From assembly GCA_002390025.1 (NCBI GenBank), contig DGRU01000190.1:1-6927 (forward strand): a stretch of DNA of 6,927 bases. Direction: 5' to 3'. Source of the DNA: Lachnospiraceae bacterium UBA4380. GTDB lineage: Bacteria > Bacillota > Clostridia > Lachnospirales > Lachnospiraceae. Below the pieces are notes generated by a model. That model saw only the letters and a list, made by a program, of their open reading frames with translations, had not been told where the DNA came from and made no database searches. The translations under genes were made by a program, and so were the position numbers. How positions within the stretch are numbered: position 1 is the first letter of the stretch; each line of letters starts with the position of its first letter. Shown piece after piece: positions 6,148-6,927 of the stretch.

Positions 6148-6927
6148 TTATTCTGCGTCCTCGGCCTCTTCTTTAGCCCTCTGGGCATTGACGAAAGCGT
6201 CAACGTCAACAGATACGACGTCAGCGTCAGCATTCGCACGCTCGGCAGCGCGTCTCTCGCGCTCCTTGTCGATGAGAAGCTGCTTGACGCTCAGGCTGAT
6301 CTTGTTGCTGTCTTCGTTGAAATCAACGATCTTGGCAGTAACTTCCTGACCGGTCTTGAGAACGTCTGAAGGCTTGTCGATGTGCTCGCGGGCAATCTGG
6401 GAAACATGAAGCAGGGCATCAATGCCGGGCTCAAGCTCTACGAATGCGCCGAAGTCAGTCATTCTGGCAACTCTGCCGGTAACTACTGTGCCGACAGCAT
6501 ACTTCTGTGCTGCGCCAACCCAGGGATTCTCCTCGGGGAACTTCAGGGAAAGAGCGATCTTTGTGCCCTGGATGTCCTTGATCAGGACACGGAGCTTCTC
6601 GCCAACCTTGAAGACCTTCTTGGGATTCTCGACACGGCCCCAGCTCATCTCGGAGATGTGCAGGAGTCCGTCTGCGCCGCCCAGATCGATGAAGGCACCG
6701 AAATCTGTGATATTCTTGACAGTACCCTCGACTGTATCGCCGGGGTGGATGGTCTCGAAGAGCTTGCGCTGCATTTCCTGGCGCTTAGCAACGAGAAGCT
6801 GTTTACGATCACCAATATATCTGCGCCTGTGCGGATTGTACTCGGTGATTACGAACTCGATGTCCTGTCCGAGATACTTGCTCAGGTCTCTCTCATAAGT
6901 ATCGGAAACAAGGCTTGCAGGGATGAA
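6148..6927 (-). CDS. rpsA: S1 RNA-binding domain protein, 30S ribosomal protein S1-like (5' partial)
   Basis: The frame is open to the right edge, so the N-terminus is missing; 259 residues are visible. It binds single-stranded RNA, and as ribosomal S1 would help mRNA docking on the 30S subunit. Visible parts in order: the end of one S1 domain (about 1-45, with NPHRRRYIGDRKQLL); a full S1 domain (about 60-130) with TDFGAFIDLGG and GLLHISEMSW; a second full domain (about 143-215) with TDFGAFVELEPG and ALLHVSQ; and a charged Ala/Glu/Asp tail (about 216-259). The ATG at 6774 is internal, because coding similarity continues upstream. Clostridial S1 proteins are often four-domain proteins, sometimes fused to IspH; whether that is so here lies outside the window. 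A terminator follows, so it is probably not co-transcribed fully with the cassette beyond it. Confidence 0.92.
   Translation of the reverse strand, partial: FIPASLVSDTYERDLSKYLGQDIEFVITEYNPHRRRYIGDRKQLLVAKRQEMQRKLFETIHPGDTVEGTVKNITDFGAFIDLGGADGLLHISEMSWGRVENPKKVFKVGEKLRVLIKDIQGTKIALSLKFPEENPWVGAAQKYAVGTVVTGRVARMTDFGAFVELEPGIDALLHVSQIAREHIDKPSDVLKTGQEVTAKIVDFNEDSNKISLSVKQLLIDKERERRAAERANADADVVSVDVDAFVNAQRAKEEAEDAE

Noticed and set aside
6135..6156. Small hairpin GCAGAAT/ATTCTGC over the S1 stop codon
   Set aside because: It has a 7-bp AT-rich stem with an 8-nt loop and no T-tail; it is likely chance, and the real terminator is just downstream.

Overview
The window looks like a chromosomal stretch from a Gram-positive anaerobe of the Clostridia, most likely a Lachnospiraceae-type bacterium. 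The evidence is the moderately high GC content, strong AGGAG-type ribosome binding sites, a RNase H-like exonuclease with a C-terminal region I associate with that group, and an S1 protein with a short acidic tail. This placement rests on protein character only. I see no phage, transposase, CRISPR, tRNA or rRNA signal.

Left part, plus strand. Positions 1-1512 hold most of an SLC5/SSS-family sodium:solute symporter whose first ~55 residues lie outside the window. Residues that bind sugar and sodium in the Vibrio galactose symporter vSGLT can be matched at the right spacings, so a sugar substrate is likely. A strong terminator follows at 1620-1665. The gap 1666-1933 holds a degenerate ~16-nt tandem repeat array (1719-1846) and then a plausible promoter for a RNase H-like (YprB-type) exonuclease at 1934-3046, which has an Asn where the last catalytic Asp is expected.

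Middle. Positions 3047-3257 separate two convergent transcription units. They hold short repeats, an 18-nt direct repeat and a 15-bp perfect-stem terminator that should work in both directions.

Right part, minus strand. Reading leftward, an S1-domain protein (rpsA-like, truncated by the window edge) ends at 6148 and is followed by a terminator at 6071-6114. Then comes a tight three-gene cassette: a NAD-dependent epimerase/dehydratase (6051-4978), an IspD/TarI-family cytidylyltransferase (4981-4265, 4-nt ATGA overlap) and a family 2 glycosyltransferase (4250-3258, 14-nt gap holding its own AGGAG). Together they look like a small surface-glycan module: one enzyme modifies a nucleotide-linked or phosphorylated sugar/polyol, one makes a CDP-activated precursor, and one transfers a glycosyl group. 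The exact product cannot be read from sequence.

I did not find a clearly new biological system. The items most worth checking are the three-gene cassette, the tandem repeat array and the altered exonuclease motif.
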